A DNA stretch of 58,459 nucleotides from an uncultured Erysipelotrichaceae bacterium. Its GTDB lineage: Bacteria > Bacillota_I > Bacilli_A > RF39 > UBA660. Location of the stretch: positions 1 through 58,459 of the forward strand of contig CADBNE010000036.1 in the NCBI GenBank assembly GCA_902795975.1, in the 5' to 3' direction. The position numbers and the translations under genes were made by a program. The first letter of the stretch is position 1. Every line of letters starts with the position of its first letter. The notes beneath the pieces were generated by a model that was not told the DNA's origin, searched no databases, and saw only the letters and a list, made by a program, of their open reading frames with translations. Positions 34,388 to 43,193 of the stretch are shown piece by piece.

Positions 34388-35233
34388 CTTAGTTGAGTCT
34401 TGTGTAATTTGTTGTCTACAATATGGACATGTTTGTGTTATTGTATCATTAAGTTCTGCTCCACAATGTGGACATTTATCAACTATACCATTTGATGATG
34501 ATGTAAATACTAATTCATAATGCATTGTAATTGGATTCTTACTAGAACCTCTTACTGCTTTACCATTTTGTTCAATATAATCTATAAATGAAATTATTAA
34601 TTCCATTGTTACTGTATATCTACCATTATCATTAGTAGCATTAGTTACCATATAATCAATAGTATTGAAATTTTTCATTACATTTTTTTGACCTTTCATT
34701 GATAAAGTCTTAAGTTGCATTTCATATTGATTATATAATTCATCAGTTACTTTTTCTCTTAATTTATCATAGTCAAAATTCATCCAATGATATTGTACTT
34801 GAACTAAATCTGCTGTTCTTTCAAATAAAAATTTAGCTAAATCAACTCCTGCTACTACAGATGCAAATTTATCACTAGTCCATGCTTTATTTTTATTAAG
34901 TCTAAGAGGTGGTAAACTACTTGATGAACTACTACCACTTCTACAAGTTAAAACAACTACCATTAAAACAAAAGATACAACTATCACAAATGAAATAAAT
35001 ACTGATAGTGGACTAGAATCTCCTGATGAAGAACTAGAACCACTACTACTATGATGATATGAACTATGACTACTTCCTCCACCTGATGAGTGACTATGTC
35101 CTCCTCCGTAACTTGAATCAAATCCTGAATCTGTTAAAAAAGAAGTAATTGTTGTTTTGTTATAAAATAATCCAAATGTTACTGCTAATAAACATATTAT
35201 AATTATCGTTAATTTTTTACTTGTTTTAGACAT
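34349..35233 (-). CDS. Tim44-like domain protein with zinc ribbon (copy 2, intact)
   Basis: A 294-residue protein: membrane helix (about 7-24), a Gly/His/Ser-rich linker (~40-72), a second membrane helix (~76-97), the Tim44-like domain (about 115-245) and a zinc ribbon (CPHCGAE ... CPYCRQQ) before KWVMSKKIAKWQR. The linker could bind metal. Its stop overlaps the ribosome binding region of the decayed copy. Tim44-like bacterial proteins are often lipid- or membrane-associated; the role here is unknown. Confidence 0.75.
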   Translation of the reverse strand: MSKTSKKLTIIIICLLAVTFGLFYNKTTITSFLTDSGFDSSYGGGHSHSSGGGSSHSSYHHSSSGSSSSSGDSSPLSVFISFVIVVSFVLMVVVLTCRSGSSSSSSLPPLRLNKNKAWTSDKFASVVAGVDLAKFLFERTADLVQVQYHWMNFDYDKLREKVTDELYNQYEMQLKTLSMKGQKNVMKNFNTIDYMVTNATNDNGRYTVTMELIISFIDYIEQNGKAVRGSSKNPITMHYELVFTSSSNGIVDKCPHCGAELNDTITQTCPYCRQQITQDSTKWVMSKKIAKWQR

Positions 35234-35236
35234 ATA

Positions 35237-35782
35237 CTACCTCGTTTCTAAACTTGTTAATACCCAATCATACTTTTCTGTATCAAATGGTTTACGGCAA
35301 AAAGAACATATACCATTACTGTTAAAATCTATACTTGCACCACAATAAGTACATTGTCTTATTACACCCATCTTTTTAGCATCTCTTCTTTTTACAAATA
35401 CTAAATAATTAGTTTTTTCAACTCTATATTCGTTATGACCTCGTTTATATTTTTTTGTATCTTCATCTATAATATAATCCATATATCTACTTATTAATTT
35501 AACAGTAATTATATAACTAGTATCTGTTATATTAATATCTTCTATATAAGTATTTTTTACATTTAATTCATCATACATTTGAATTTCTTTATTGTTTTTT
35601 AATGTCTCAACAATATTATTATATTTTTCTTCTAATTGATCAGATATCTTATGTTGAACTCTACTCATATTTCTATCTATAATGCAAGATAAAATCATTA
35701 TAAATGTATTATCTACTTTTGCTTTAAAACCACTTTCAGTAAAATCACTATCTAATTTAGTTAATTCATATATACTTGCCAT
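35237..35782 (-). CDS. Tim44-like/zinc-ribbon protein without membrane helices (copy 1)
   Basis: A 181-residue soluble relative of the next two genes: the NTF2/Tim44-like domain (about 8-135) and a C-terminal zinc ribbon (CTYCGAS ... CSFCRKP) with the shared tail YDWVLTSLETR. The start (MASIYEL) is set by TAGGTGAT; the codons before it lie in that site. It has no membrane anchor, so it may be a cytosolic partner of the anchored copies. Confidence 0.72.
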   Translation of the reverse strand: MASIYELTKLDSDFTESGFKAKVDNTFIMILSCIIDRNMSRVQHKISDQLEEKYNNIVETLKNNKEIQMYDELNVKNTYIEDINITDTSYIITVKLISRYMDYIIDEDTKKYKRGHNEYRVEKTNYLVFVKRRDAKKMGVIRQCTYCGASIDFNSNGICSFCRKPFDTEKYDWVLTSLETR

Positions 35783-35790
35783 ATTATCAC

Positions 35791-36225
35791 CTACCATAAT
35801 ACATTTTTTATTCTATCTATAGAATCATACTTTATTAATTTACCATTATCTTTAATAGCATAATATACATATTTGATATTTCCTTCTTCTGTATCTTTTT
35901 CTATATCTTTTTTTATAACATCCATATCTTTTTTCTTTTTAAGTCTACCTGATGCTACCTCTTCTTCTTTTGATACACCATCTTTTGTAACTATTGCTTT
36001 TGTTTTAATATATATATATGATTTTTTACTATTATATATATAATATGTATATTCAATTCCATTATCATTATCTTTTCTTTCACTATGAGTTATTATAGCA
36101 AGATAATCTCCCTTTGGTCTTTCTACATCATTATCCCAATTATGTTTAACAATTGCTACAACACCTACAATTAAAAACATTACTATTACAATTATAATAG
36201 CTAATCTATTTCCTTTATCAGTCAT
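35791..36225 (-). CDS. Single-pass membrane protein heading the Tim44-like cluster
   Basis: A 144-residue protein with one N-terminal membrane helix (about 8-26) and a beta-rich extracytoplasmic or cytoplasmic domain (YLAIITHSERK, YTYYIYNSKKSYIYIKTKAIV). Start at 36223-36225 behind AAAGGGA and an extended -10. A longer upstream frame would begin inside the promoter. Probable first gene of the Tim44-like operon. No family recognised. Confidence 0.62.
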   Translation of the reverse strand: MTDKGNRLAIIIVIVMFLIVGVVAIVKHNWDNDVERPKGDYLAIITHSERKDNDNGIEYTYYIYNSKKSYIYIKTKAIVTKDGVSKEEEVASGRLKKKKDMDVIKKDIEKDTEEGNIKYVYYAIKDNGKLIKYDSIDRIKNVLW

Positions 36226-36253
36226 ATAAGCACATCCCTTTATTCTATATATC

Positions 36254-36262
36254 ATTATATCA
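36254..36262 (-). promoter_or_regulatory. Extended -10 promoter of the Tim44-like operon
   Basis: TGATATAAT, minus strand, 28 bases before the start of the single-pass membrane protein. Confidence 0.55.
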
Positions 36263-36275
36263 TATATAATAAAAA

Positions 36276-36298
36276 AATAACTAGTATAACTAGTTATT
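36276..36298 (-). terminator. Terminator of the CotF-like pair
   Basis: A 10-bp stem AATAACTAGT with its complement, ATA loop, and T-run on the minus strand. Confidence 0.75.
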
Positions 36299-36538
36299 AT
36301 TACATAATTTATCATATGTATTTTTTATTGTATTATTATCTATATTTGATTTAGTATACCATCCATATGAAGTCATTTCATCATATGTATTAGCTTGATA
36401 TTCTAATGTATTATTTAAGCATTTTTTTAATACATTTCTTACTTCTTGATTACTACTTTCTAATGTTCCATGTACATATACCTCTACATTACTTTTTAAT
36501 ACTAATAAATAATTATCCATTAATTGTTGATCAGTCAT
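36290..36538 (-). CDS. CotF-like spore coat family protein
   Basis: An 82-residue protein of the Coat_F (PF07875) type: DNYLLVLKSNVEVYVHGTLESSNQEVRNVL, then YDEMTSYGWYTKSN, the conserved GWY near the C-terminus. In Bacillus, CotF is a spore coat component, but the family also occurs in non-sporulating Bacillota. The start follows GGAGG and overlaps the preceding small gene by eight bases, so the two are coupled. Confidence 0.85.
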   Translation of the reverse strand: MTDQQLMDNYLLVLKSNVEVYVHGTLESSNQEVRNVLKKCLNNTLEYQANTYDEMTSYGWYTKSNIDNNTIKNTYDKLCNNN

Positions 36539-36722
36539 TTATATTATCCTCCATTAAATTCATTAAATTATCTTTCATTGATTTATGAGATTCTAACATA
36601 TCTTCCATAAAATCTACCAAATCATCATTTTCTAATCTCTCTATAATATCTTTTATAATTGATATTACATTACATTCATGTTTAATAGCATCTTCTACAT
36701 ATAATAATTCTTTTTGTGTCAT
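36531..36722 (-). CDS. Small helical partner of the CotF-like protein
   Basis: A 63-residue helical protein (MTQKELLYVEDAIKHE..., DLVDFMEDMLESHKSMKDNLMNLM). This TKELLY-x-EDA-x-x-HE form is what I know from small clostridial coat-associated ORFs that accompany CotF. It is translationally coupled to the CotF-like gene and starts behind GGGAGG. Confidence 0.72.
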   Translation of the reverse strand: MTQKELLYVEDAIKHECNVISIIKDIIERLENDDLVDFMEDMLESHKSMKDNLMNLMEDNIND

Positions 36723-36776
36723 ATTAATCCTCCCTTAATAATATGATACAAAAAATTAAATTATATTCATTAAATA

Positions 36777-36805
36777 TTGTTAATTTTTTTTTAATATGAT
36801 ATAGT
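36777..36805 (+). promoter_or_regulatory. Promoter of the 148-aa gene
   Basis: TTGTTA, 17-base spacer, TATAGT with an upstream TGA, plus strand. Confidence 0.6.
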
Positions 36806-36826
36806 ATTCATCAAATGGAGGTAATT

Positions 36827-37273
36827 ATGGAAAACTTAATACCTAGAAATGAAATATATACAGGTATATTAAAACATATTGTACTTAATACCCCTGTAAT
36901 ATGTAGATCAGTAATATTTAAATTAAATAAAGAATCTTTAGCAGAAGATTTAATATATACTACTCCTACTAAATATCCTTTATATAATATAGAATATGAT
37001 AAAAATATAGATAAATCATTTTATATAGATACAACATTAAATATGAATGAAATACTAAAATATTTAGGATTTGATGAAAAATTATCTCAAAATGAATTAA
37101 ATATTATTTATAAAAAATTTATATCTCATAATTGGTGGATAGAACATAATACTTGTTTTTTTAATAAATATTTAAATATGGATATATATAATACATTACA
37201 TAAAATTGGTGAACATAGATTAGGTAATCCTAGTCCAGAAGAACCTGAATTTGGTTTTATAAAAAGAAAATAA
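36827..37273 (+). CDS. Unknown soluble protein
   Basis: A 148-residue protein. I start at 36827 (MENLIPRNE) because GGAGGTAATT sits directly upstream, inside a longer ATG frame beginning at 36815. It has no membrane segments; notable features are HNWWIEHNTCFFN around residue 110 and the tail GNPSPEEPEFGFIKRK. No family recognised. Monocistronic, with its own promoter and a shared bidirectional terminator. Confidence 0.6.
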   Translation: MENLIPRNEIYTGILKHIVLNTPVICRSVIFKLNKESLAEDLIYTTPTKYPLYNIEYDKNIDKSFYIDTTLNMNEILKYLGFDEKLSQNELNIIYKKFISHNWWIEHNTCFFNKYLNMDIYNTLHKIGEHRLGNPSPEEPEFGFIKRK

Positions 37274-37296
37274 AAAGATTCTTATTGAATCTTTTT
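37272..37296. terminator. Bidirectional terminator
   Basis: A 10-bp stem AAAAAGATTC with its complement, TTATT loop, and a T-run on the plus strand (A-run on the other side). Confidence 0.8.
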
Positions 37297-38501
37297 TATT
37301 TATAATATTTAATAATAAATCTTGTATTATTATCTGATTTTACATTTATAGTTCCATTACTATTTTCTATTATTGATTTAGAAAGTGCTAAACCTATACC
37401 TATACTTTCACTTTTAGAATTACTTCCTTTATAGAATCTTTCAAATATATGTTTAATATCTTTGCTAGATATTTTTTCTCCATAATCTATTATAGTAATA
37501 GATGTATATACATTATTAGTATTATATATAATATCTATATTACTATCATTATTAGAATACTCTATACAGTTTTTTAATATATTAGATATAGCTTCTATTT
37601 GCCATTTATAATCACAATTTATATTTATATCATTATTACCTTTAATATTTATAGTTATATTTTTTAAATCTAATAATGGTGATACATTTTTTATGCTTTC
37701 ATCTATAATATCTTTAACTAAATAATCTTTCTTATTAAATATAATAGTATTAGAATCAAACTTAGATAATTTAAGTAATGATTGAATTAAAAAATTTATA
37801 TTAAATATATTTCTTTTAATATCTTTTATAAATTCTTGTCTTAAATTTTTATCCATATCAGGTTCTTCTATTAAATTATCAACCATTATTAACATAGATG
37901 TTAAAGGAGTCTTTAATTGATGTGATATGTCTTCTAGTGCTCCTTTAAGTTCTTTTCTACCCTTTGATTCATTTTCAGCACTTTCTTTTAACATAATTGT
38001 AGTTTTATATATTTCATTCTTTAATATAGATAATTCATCTTCACTATTATCGTCTATTTCAATAGTATAATCTTTCTTATTTATTTTATTTATACACTCT
38101 ACTATTTTATTTATTTCTTTATCCTTTTTTCTTTCATACAATAATATTATTATAACTATACTACTTATAGAAATAATTATATATATAGTATTAATTAATA
38201 TATATTTATTAAAATTAATTTCATTATTTATATCTATAGAATTAGTATCTATATAAATTCCATATTTACTAAAAAATATATTTTCACTATCTTTACTATT
38301 TACTATATCTATAATTTCTTTATCTGATACATTAGGATATTTTTCTTTAACTTTTACTACTATAGAATTTATTTTATTATTCTCACTTTTCTTATATTTG
38401 TCATATTCATATTTATTTAAAAATATAAAACTTATAATAAATATAATAGATAAACTTATTATAATAAATAAATATTTTTTTAATATTGTTTTATTATTCA
38501 T
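37296..38501 (-). CDS. Sensor histidine kinase
   Basis: A 401-residue kinase. TM1 (about 9-29), an extracellular loop of ~70 residues, TM2 (about 100-121), a HAMP-like linker, the H-box DISHQLKTPLTS (His near 193), and an ATPase domain with N-box NILKNCIEYS and G-box region IGIGLALSKSI. It partners the response regulator whose end overlaps its start by eight bases. With the adjacent ABC exporter it resembles systems that sense and expel cell-envelope stressors. Confidence 0.93.
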   Translation of the reverse strand: MNNKTILKKYLFIIISLSIIFIISFIFLNKYEYDKYKKSENNKINSIVVKVKEKYPNVSDKEIIDIVNSKDSENIFFSKYGIYIDTNSIDINNEINFNKYILINTIYIIISISSIVIIILLYERKKDKEINKIVECINKINKKDYTIEIDDNSEDELSILKNEIYKTTIMLKESAENESKGRKELKGALEDISHQLKTPLTSMLIMVDNLIEEPDMDKNLRQEFIKDIKRNIFNINFLIQSLLKLSKFDSNTIIFNKKDYLVKDIIDESIKNVSPLLDLKNITINIKGNNDININCDYKWQIEAISNILKNCIEYSNNDSNIDIIYNTNNVYTSITIIDYGEKISSKDIKHIFERFYKGSNSKSESIGIGLALSKSIIENSNGTINVKSDNNTRFIIKYYK

Positions 38502-39144
38502 CTATTCTATATCCTATACCTTTTATAGTAGTAATTATATCAGTACCTAATTTATCTTTTATACGCTTCATATACACTGTAATAGTATGTGCATCTACAT
38601 CATTACCTGTAATATTCCATATCGTATCTAATATAGTATCTCTACTAACTACTTTATTAATATTCATAAATAATAAATTTAAAATTTGTATCTCTAAACT
38701 AGATAATTCTATCTTTTTCTTTTCTTTATATACTTCCATTTTATCCATATCAAATGATATATCCTTAATTTTAATTATATTATTTTTCTTTACTCTAAGT
38801 AATATTCTATTAATACGTGCTAATAACTCTTTAGTTGAAAATGGTTTAGTTACATAATCTTCAGCACCTAATTCTAAACATTCTACAATTGTTTCCTCTT
38901 CATCACATGCTGTTAAAAATAATGTAGGTATATTATATTTACTTATTACTTCTTTATACAATTTAATACCACTTTCATTACCTAAAGTAATATCTAATAC
39001 TATTAAATTAATAATGCTATTTTCTATATAGCTTAAAGCGTCATTATAATTAGTTTTACATTCTATATTATATCCATTACTTTCTAATGTATATTTTAAT
39101 CCTTTAATTATAGATAAATTGTCTTCAACTAATAATATATTCAT
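38494..39144 (-). CDS. OmpR/PhoB-family response regulator
   Basis: A 216-residue regulator: a receiver domain with phosphoacceptor Asp in LIVLDITLG and Lys in VTKPF, then a winged-helix DNA-binding domain ending in YMKRIKDKLGTDIITTIKGIGYRIDE. The start at 39142-39144 is set by TTGGAGG. The likely operator is the 9-bp direct repeat ahead of the neighbouring ABC transporter (42567-42586). It has its own extended -10 promoter. Confidence 0.94.
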   Translation of the reverse strand: MNILLVEDNLSIIKGLKYTLESNGYNIECKTNYNDALSYIENSIINLIVLDITLGNESGIKLYKEVISKYNIPTLFLTACDEEETIVECLELGAEDYVTKPFSTKELLARINRILLRVKKNNIIKIKDISFDMDKMEVYKEKKKIELSSLEIQILNLLFMNINKVVSRDTILDTIWNITGNDVDAHTITVYMKRIKDKLGTDIITTIKGIGYRIDE

Positions 39145-39164
39145 AGTACCTCCAAAACAAATAT

Positions 39165-39173
39165 ATTTTATCA
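39165..39173 (-). promoter_or_regulatory. Extended -10 promoter of the two-component genes
   Basis: TGATAAAAT, minus strand, about 20 bases before the regulator start. Confidence 0.55.
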
Positions 39174-39183
39174 TGTAATAAAA

Positions 39184-39203
39184 AAGCAATCAATTGATTG
39201 CTT
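39184..39203 (-). terminator. Terminator of the ABC transporter operon
   Basis: A 20-base perfect palindrome overlapping the permease stop, followed on the minus strand by six T. Confidence 0.8.
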
Positions 39204-41856
39204 ATATATTTTCATTTCTAATTGTTTCTATTATATTTTGCTTATTAACTTTACCTACTGAATATTTCATTATGAATGCAATAAGTATAAATACTACTAT
39301 TATAGATATTATTATTGATACTATAGGAAATTCATAAGATGCACCCATTTCTTTTCCTAAAGACATGAATACTAAATATGATAATAATATACCTATAGGA
39401 ATACTAAACATTAATGATTTAATACCCATAAATAAACTTTCTAATCTTATCATCTTATTAAATTCTTTAGTAGTCATACCTACTGATTTTAACATAGCAA
39501 ATTCTCTTCTTCTTAAATATACACTAGTAGTTATTGTATTAAATATATTAGTTACTCCTATTAAAGTTATTACTGTTATAAATCCATATAAGAATATACC
39601 TATTAATGTAATCATATTCTTTACTTTTTTAACACTTTCATTAATATTTTTTAAATCTATATCATAACTATCTAAATATTTATCTATATCATCTTGTAAC
39701 TTATCTGGATTGTTACTATCATATACTATCTTTTGTATACTATCATCTTTAAATAATTCATTATATTTAGAATCACTAAGTATTAATACTGATGATAAAT
39801 TAGGTTCAGAAATTTGATCTTTATATCCAAATGGAATAATATCTGTAGTTTTAATCACTTCAATACTACTATTTTCTTCTGAAGTTTTTGTATAATACTT
39901 AAAATTAATTGTATTTCCATTTTGATAATTATATACTTTATATTTATTTTTAATCTTTTTATTACTATTTGTATATTCAGTCATTACAAATGAATCTAGT
40001 AATATACCTTTATCTTTACAATCATCATATTTTAAATTTAATTGTTTAATATAATTTCTATATTCTTTATCACCTAATGATAATACATTTAAATCATCAT
40101 ATTGTGAATAATTAATTTCTTTACCATTTTCATCTGGATAAGAATATGTTGCAACAAATTTTTCTTCAACTTCCTTATTTACTTTATGCTCTGTTAATTT
40201 TATTACATTATATTTTAATATTGCATATCTATCTATATAATCAAAATTAGTAGTTTGTATTGCTTTTGTTTCACATTCTTTAGAGTCATTACATCTTAAA
40301 GATATATTATAGTCTTTAGAATTTATTTCATCTTTAACACTCTCCATAGCAAGAGTCATAAAATATGATAATGATATAAATATAGATGTAGATACTATTA
40401 ATGATATAATTGTTGTTCTATATTTCTTTTTATTTCTTTTTAAATTTTTATAAGATATTTCTCCACCTATACCAAATATTTTATTTACTATTTTAGGAGA
40501 TTTAACTTTATTACGTTTAATCTTTATATCTCCACTATTTCTTATAGATTCTATAGGAGATACTTTAGAAGCTTTATGTGCACTTCTTATAGCTGATAAA
40601 TATATAGTTACTATACCTAATAATATAGATACCAATATTGCATATATATTTATATCAAACTTTAATTGTAATATAACAGTATCAATTGAATTAATTAATA
40701 ATTTATTTGAAATAATAATAAGTATATATGTAGCAATAAGTCCTAATACTATACCTAATATAATACCTATAACACCTAATATAGTAGCTTCATAAAATAC
40801 ATTTTTTCTTATTTGTTTTTTAGTAGCACCTACACTTCTTAACATACCATATTGTTTTATCTTTTCTGTAATAGATATATCAAAACTATTCTTTATACAG
40901 AATACTGATGTAAATACTATTATTAAACATACAACTATTATTATCTTATATAAATCTCCTACTGCGTTATTCTTTATAGGATTTTGTTCAAAATTTAATA
41001 AATATATATTAGCATCTATTTGATATTTACTATTTTGATATTCTTCATTAGCTTTACTAAATTCTTCATTATTATTTGCTAATTTATTTCCAAACATAAT
41101 ATCTAATGAGTCTTTATTAATTCCTAATAAATCTGATGTCACTTGTACATAATTTTTTAATCCTTCTTTAGTATATCTTACATATAGGTCTATATTATCT
41201 ATCATATCTTTAGAATCTATATATGTTACAAATGAATATCCTGGATTATCATATGATTCTATATTCTTAGATGGTCTTTCTATAATACCTACTATTTTAT
41301 ATTTTTTAGTATTAGTATTTTTTAATATTTCTCCTTCAATATAACTAGAATACCTATTTATTTCTTCATTATCTTTATATCTTTCTCCAATATTAAGTTC
41401 AACTTCATCACCAATATCATACATTACTCTACCATTAGTTTTTAAATGAGTAGTTATAACTATTTCATTACTATTATTAGGTAATCTACCACTTACTAGA
41501 TTTAATGATAAATTTTTCATAGAATCTTTATCCATACCCATTACATATGCATATGGTTTATATTCATTCTTACTTTCTATTTTAGCATATCCTAATCTTT
41601 TAACTTTATATATTTTATCTATAGCTCTATTTTGTTCAAATAAATTTAAATCTTTACTATCTACATCATTATATGCTATATGAAAATTACCATTTACTTT
41701 CTTTTCATATTCTATTAATGACTTAAGTCCACTAGCATACATACTTGATACTGCAGTAATAAGCGCTACAGAAAGCATAATACCTATTATAGTTACTATA
41801 GTTCGCTTTTTATTTAATAATAAATTTTTCTTTGTTAGTGTTTTAAGTAAATTCAT
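39202..41856 (-). CDS. ABC transporter permease, FtsX/MacB type with two FtsX domains
   Basis: An 884-residue permease. TM1 (about 17-37) is followed by a large external domain (~40-290), three helices with an FtsX signature (RSVGATKKQIRKNVFYEATILG, ~305-430), a further helix and second external domain (~485-745), and a final FtsX domain (~755-875, LKSVGMTTKEFNKM). This is the layout of MacB-like/peptide-resistance exporters that extract antimicrobial peptides or lipoproteins rather than classic transport. It follows its ATPase gene by two bases. Confidence 0.92.
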   Translation of the reverse strand: MNLLKTLTKKNLLLNKKRTIVTIIGIMLSVALITAVSSMYASGLKSLIEYEKKVNGNFHIAYNDVDSKDLNLFEQNRAIDKIYKVKRLGYAKIESKNEYKPYAYVMGMDKDSMKNLSLNLVSGRLPNNSNEIVITTHLKTNGRVMYDIGDEVELNIGERYKDNEEINRYSSYIEGEILKNTNTKKYKIVGIIERPSKNIESYDNPGYSFVTYIDSKDMIDNIDLYVRYTKEGLKNYVQVTSDLLGINKDSLDIMFGNKLANNNEEFSKANEEYQNSKYQIDANIYLLNFEQNPIKNNAVGDLYKIIIVVCLIIVFTSVFCIKNSFDISITEKIKQYGMLRSVGATKKQIRKNVFYEATILGVIGIILGIVLGLIATYILIIISNKLLINSIDTVILQLKFDINIYAILVSILLGIVTIYLSAIRSAHKASKVSPIESIRNSGDIKIKRNKVKSPKIVNKIFGIGGEISYKNLKRNKKKYRTTIISLIVSTSIFISLSYFMTLAMESVKDEINSKDYNISLRCNDSKECETKAIQTTNFDYIDRYAILKYNVIKLTEHKVNKEVEEKFVATYSYPDENGKEINYSQYDDLNVLSLGDKEYRNYIKQLNLKYDDCKDKGILLDSFVMTEYTNSNKKIKNKYKVYNYQNGNTINFKYYTKTSEENSSIEVIKTTDIIPFGYKDQISEPNLSSVLILSDSKYNELFKDDSIQKIVYDSNNPDKLQDDIDKYLDSYDIDLKNINESVKKVKNMITLIGIFLYGFITVITLIGVTNIFNTITTSVYLRRREFAMLKSVGMTTKEFNKMIRLESLFMGIKSLMFSIPIGILLSYLVFMSLGKEMGASYEFPIVSIIISIIVVFILIAFIMKYSVGKVNKQNIIETIRNENI

Positions 41857-41858
41857 AC

Positions 41859-42530
41859 TTAATCCTCCTTAACTATTTGTCCATCTTCTATTTTAATTAT
41901 TCTATCAGCTATAGCAGCTATTTCTAAGTTATGTGTAATCATTATAATAGTTTGCTTTAAATCTTTATTAGTTTTTTTAAGAAGTGCTACTATTTCATCA
42001 CTAGATTTACTATCTAGATTACCTGTAGGTTCATCTGCAAGTACTATTGTAGGATTAGTTATAAGTGCTCTTCCTATAGCTACTCTTTGTTGTTGCCCTC
42101 CTGATAATTCATTAGGCAAATGATTTCTTCTTTCTTTAAGTCCTAATATATTAAGTAATTGTTCTTTACTTTCTTCTGATACTTTTCTATTATCAAGTGA
42201 CATAGGTAATACCATATTTTCTTCAACATTAAGTATTGGTAATAAATTATAAAATTGATATATTAATCCTATTTGTCTTCTTCTAAATATAGCTAATTTA
42301 TCATCATTTAAATTAAATATATCAGTACCATCTATATAAACTTTACCACTAGTAGGTTTATCTACACCTCCTAATAAATGTAATAATGTAGATTTACCAC
42401 TACCACTTGCTCCTACTATAGCAACAAATTCTCCTTTTTCAACACTAAATGAAACATTATCTAGTGCTACTACTTTGTTATCTCCTTTTCCATATATTTT
42501 AGTTAAATTTTCTACTTTAAGAATTTCCAT
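41859..42530 (-). CDS. ABC transporter ATP-binding protein, LolD/MacB/BceA type
   Basis: A 223-residue ATPase: Walker A GASGSGKST, Q-loop IYQFYNLLP, signature LSGGQQQR, Walker B IVLADEPTG, H-loop ITHN. The IYQFYNLLP and TGNLDS forms are typical of the MacB/LolD group. It energises the FtsX-type permease next to it. First gene of the operon; AGGAGG site; the direct repeat and -10 upstream suggest control by the local response regulator. Confidence 0.95.
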   Translation of the reverse strand: MEILKVENLTKIYGKGDNKVVALDNVSFSVEKGEFVAIVGASGSGKSTLLHLLGGVDKPTSGKVYIDGTDIFNLNDDKLAIFRRRQIGLIYQFYNLLPILNVEENMVLPMSLDNRKVSEESKEQLLNILGLKERRNHLPNELSGGQQQRVAIGRALITNPTIVLADEPTGNLDSKSSDEIVALLKKTNKDLKQTIIMITHNLEIAAIADRIIKIEDGQIVKED

Positions 42531-42552
42531 AATTCTCCTCCTTACACATTTA

Positions 42553-42586
42553 ATTATATTACTCTAAAGTTACAAGTAAGTTACAA
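42553..42586 (-). promoter_or_regulatory. Promoter with response-regulator direct repeat ahead of the ABC operon
   Basis: On the minus strand, two perfect copies of TTGTAACTT (42578-42586 and 42567-42575) are spaced by two bases (11-bp period), 11 bases ahead of TATAAT (42553-42558). There is no -35 at normal spacing. This is the geometry of an OmpR/PhoB-class activator site replacing the -35. Confidence 0.7.
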
Positions 42587-42592
42587 AATAAA

Positions 42593-42615
42593 AAAAAACT
42601 AAAAAATAGTTTTTT
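42593..42615 (-). terminator. Terminator of the 170-aa gene
   Basis: AAAAAACTA/TAGTTTTTT stem with a five-base loop and T-run on the minus strand. Confidence 0.7.
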
Positions 42616-43111
42616 TCTTTACTTTATCATTTGTAATATTAAGTATTTTATCTACATTTTCTATTTGTGTTGCATTTTCATACGCACTAATATATTTAGA
42701 TACTTTATTTTTATTATCACTTAAATTATTAAATCTATCATATAATATAGTACCACTAACAAGAGATTTTTCGGCTCTTTCCTCTGCACTAGTCATTAAC
42801 ATAGGCGAATAATCATTTGTTGTACTAAAAATAAACTTAATTCTTGATGAATAGTCTAAATATTTTGATACTAAATAATTTATTTTATCTTCATCATCTT
42901 CTTTATTAATAATATATCCATTTTTCTTTAATTCTTCTTTATAACTTAATGAATCATTAATTAATACTTTAACATATATTGGAATCATATTCATATTTTT
43001 AGCATTATACACTTCAATATATATACCATCTACAGAAGAAACATTTTTAGCATCATTGATAAAGCATTTTATCATACTTATTTCTTCTTCTGTTAATATT
43101 ATATTTTCCAT
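42599..43111 (-). CDS. Unknown soluble protein
   Basis: A 170-residue protein, start at 43109-43111 behind GGGGGACT. The middle has IKFIFSTTNDYSPMLMTSAEERAEKSLVSGTILYDR, which faintly recalls the C-terminal ends of nucleotidyltransferase-like domains, but no catalytic GS...DxD is present, so I do not assign that function. No membrane segments. Monocistronic. Confidence 0.55.
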   Translation of the reverse strand: MENIILTEEEISMIKCFINDAKNVSSVDGIYIEVYNAKNMNMIPIYVKVLINDSLSYKEELKKNGYIINKEDDEDKINYLVSKYLDYSSRIKFIFSTTNDYSPMLMTSAEERAEKSLVSGTILYDRFNNLSDNKNKVSKYISAYENATQIENVDKILNITNDKVKKKTIF

Positions 43112-43167
43112 ATTAGTCCCCCAAAACAATTACATATATTATATCAAATATTATGTTTATAGCAACA

Positions 43168-43193
43168 AAAAGTTGGATAATTATCCAACTTTT
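43168..43193 (-). terminator. Terminator of the SH3/GH25/DacA fusion gene
   Basis: A perfect 26-base palindrome containing the stop codon, then a T-run on the minus strand. Confidence 0.8.

Noticed and set aside
42599..43111. Nucleotidyltransferase assignment for the 170-aa protein
   Set aside because: Only a faint C-terminal resemblance; no GS and D-x-D catalytic motif.
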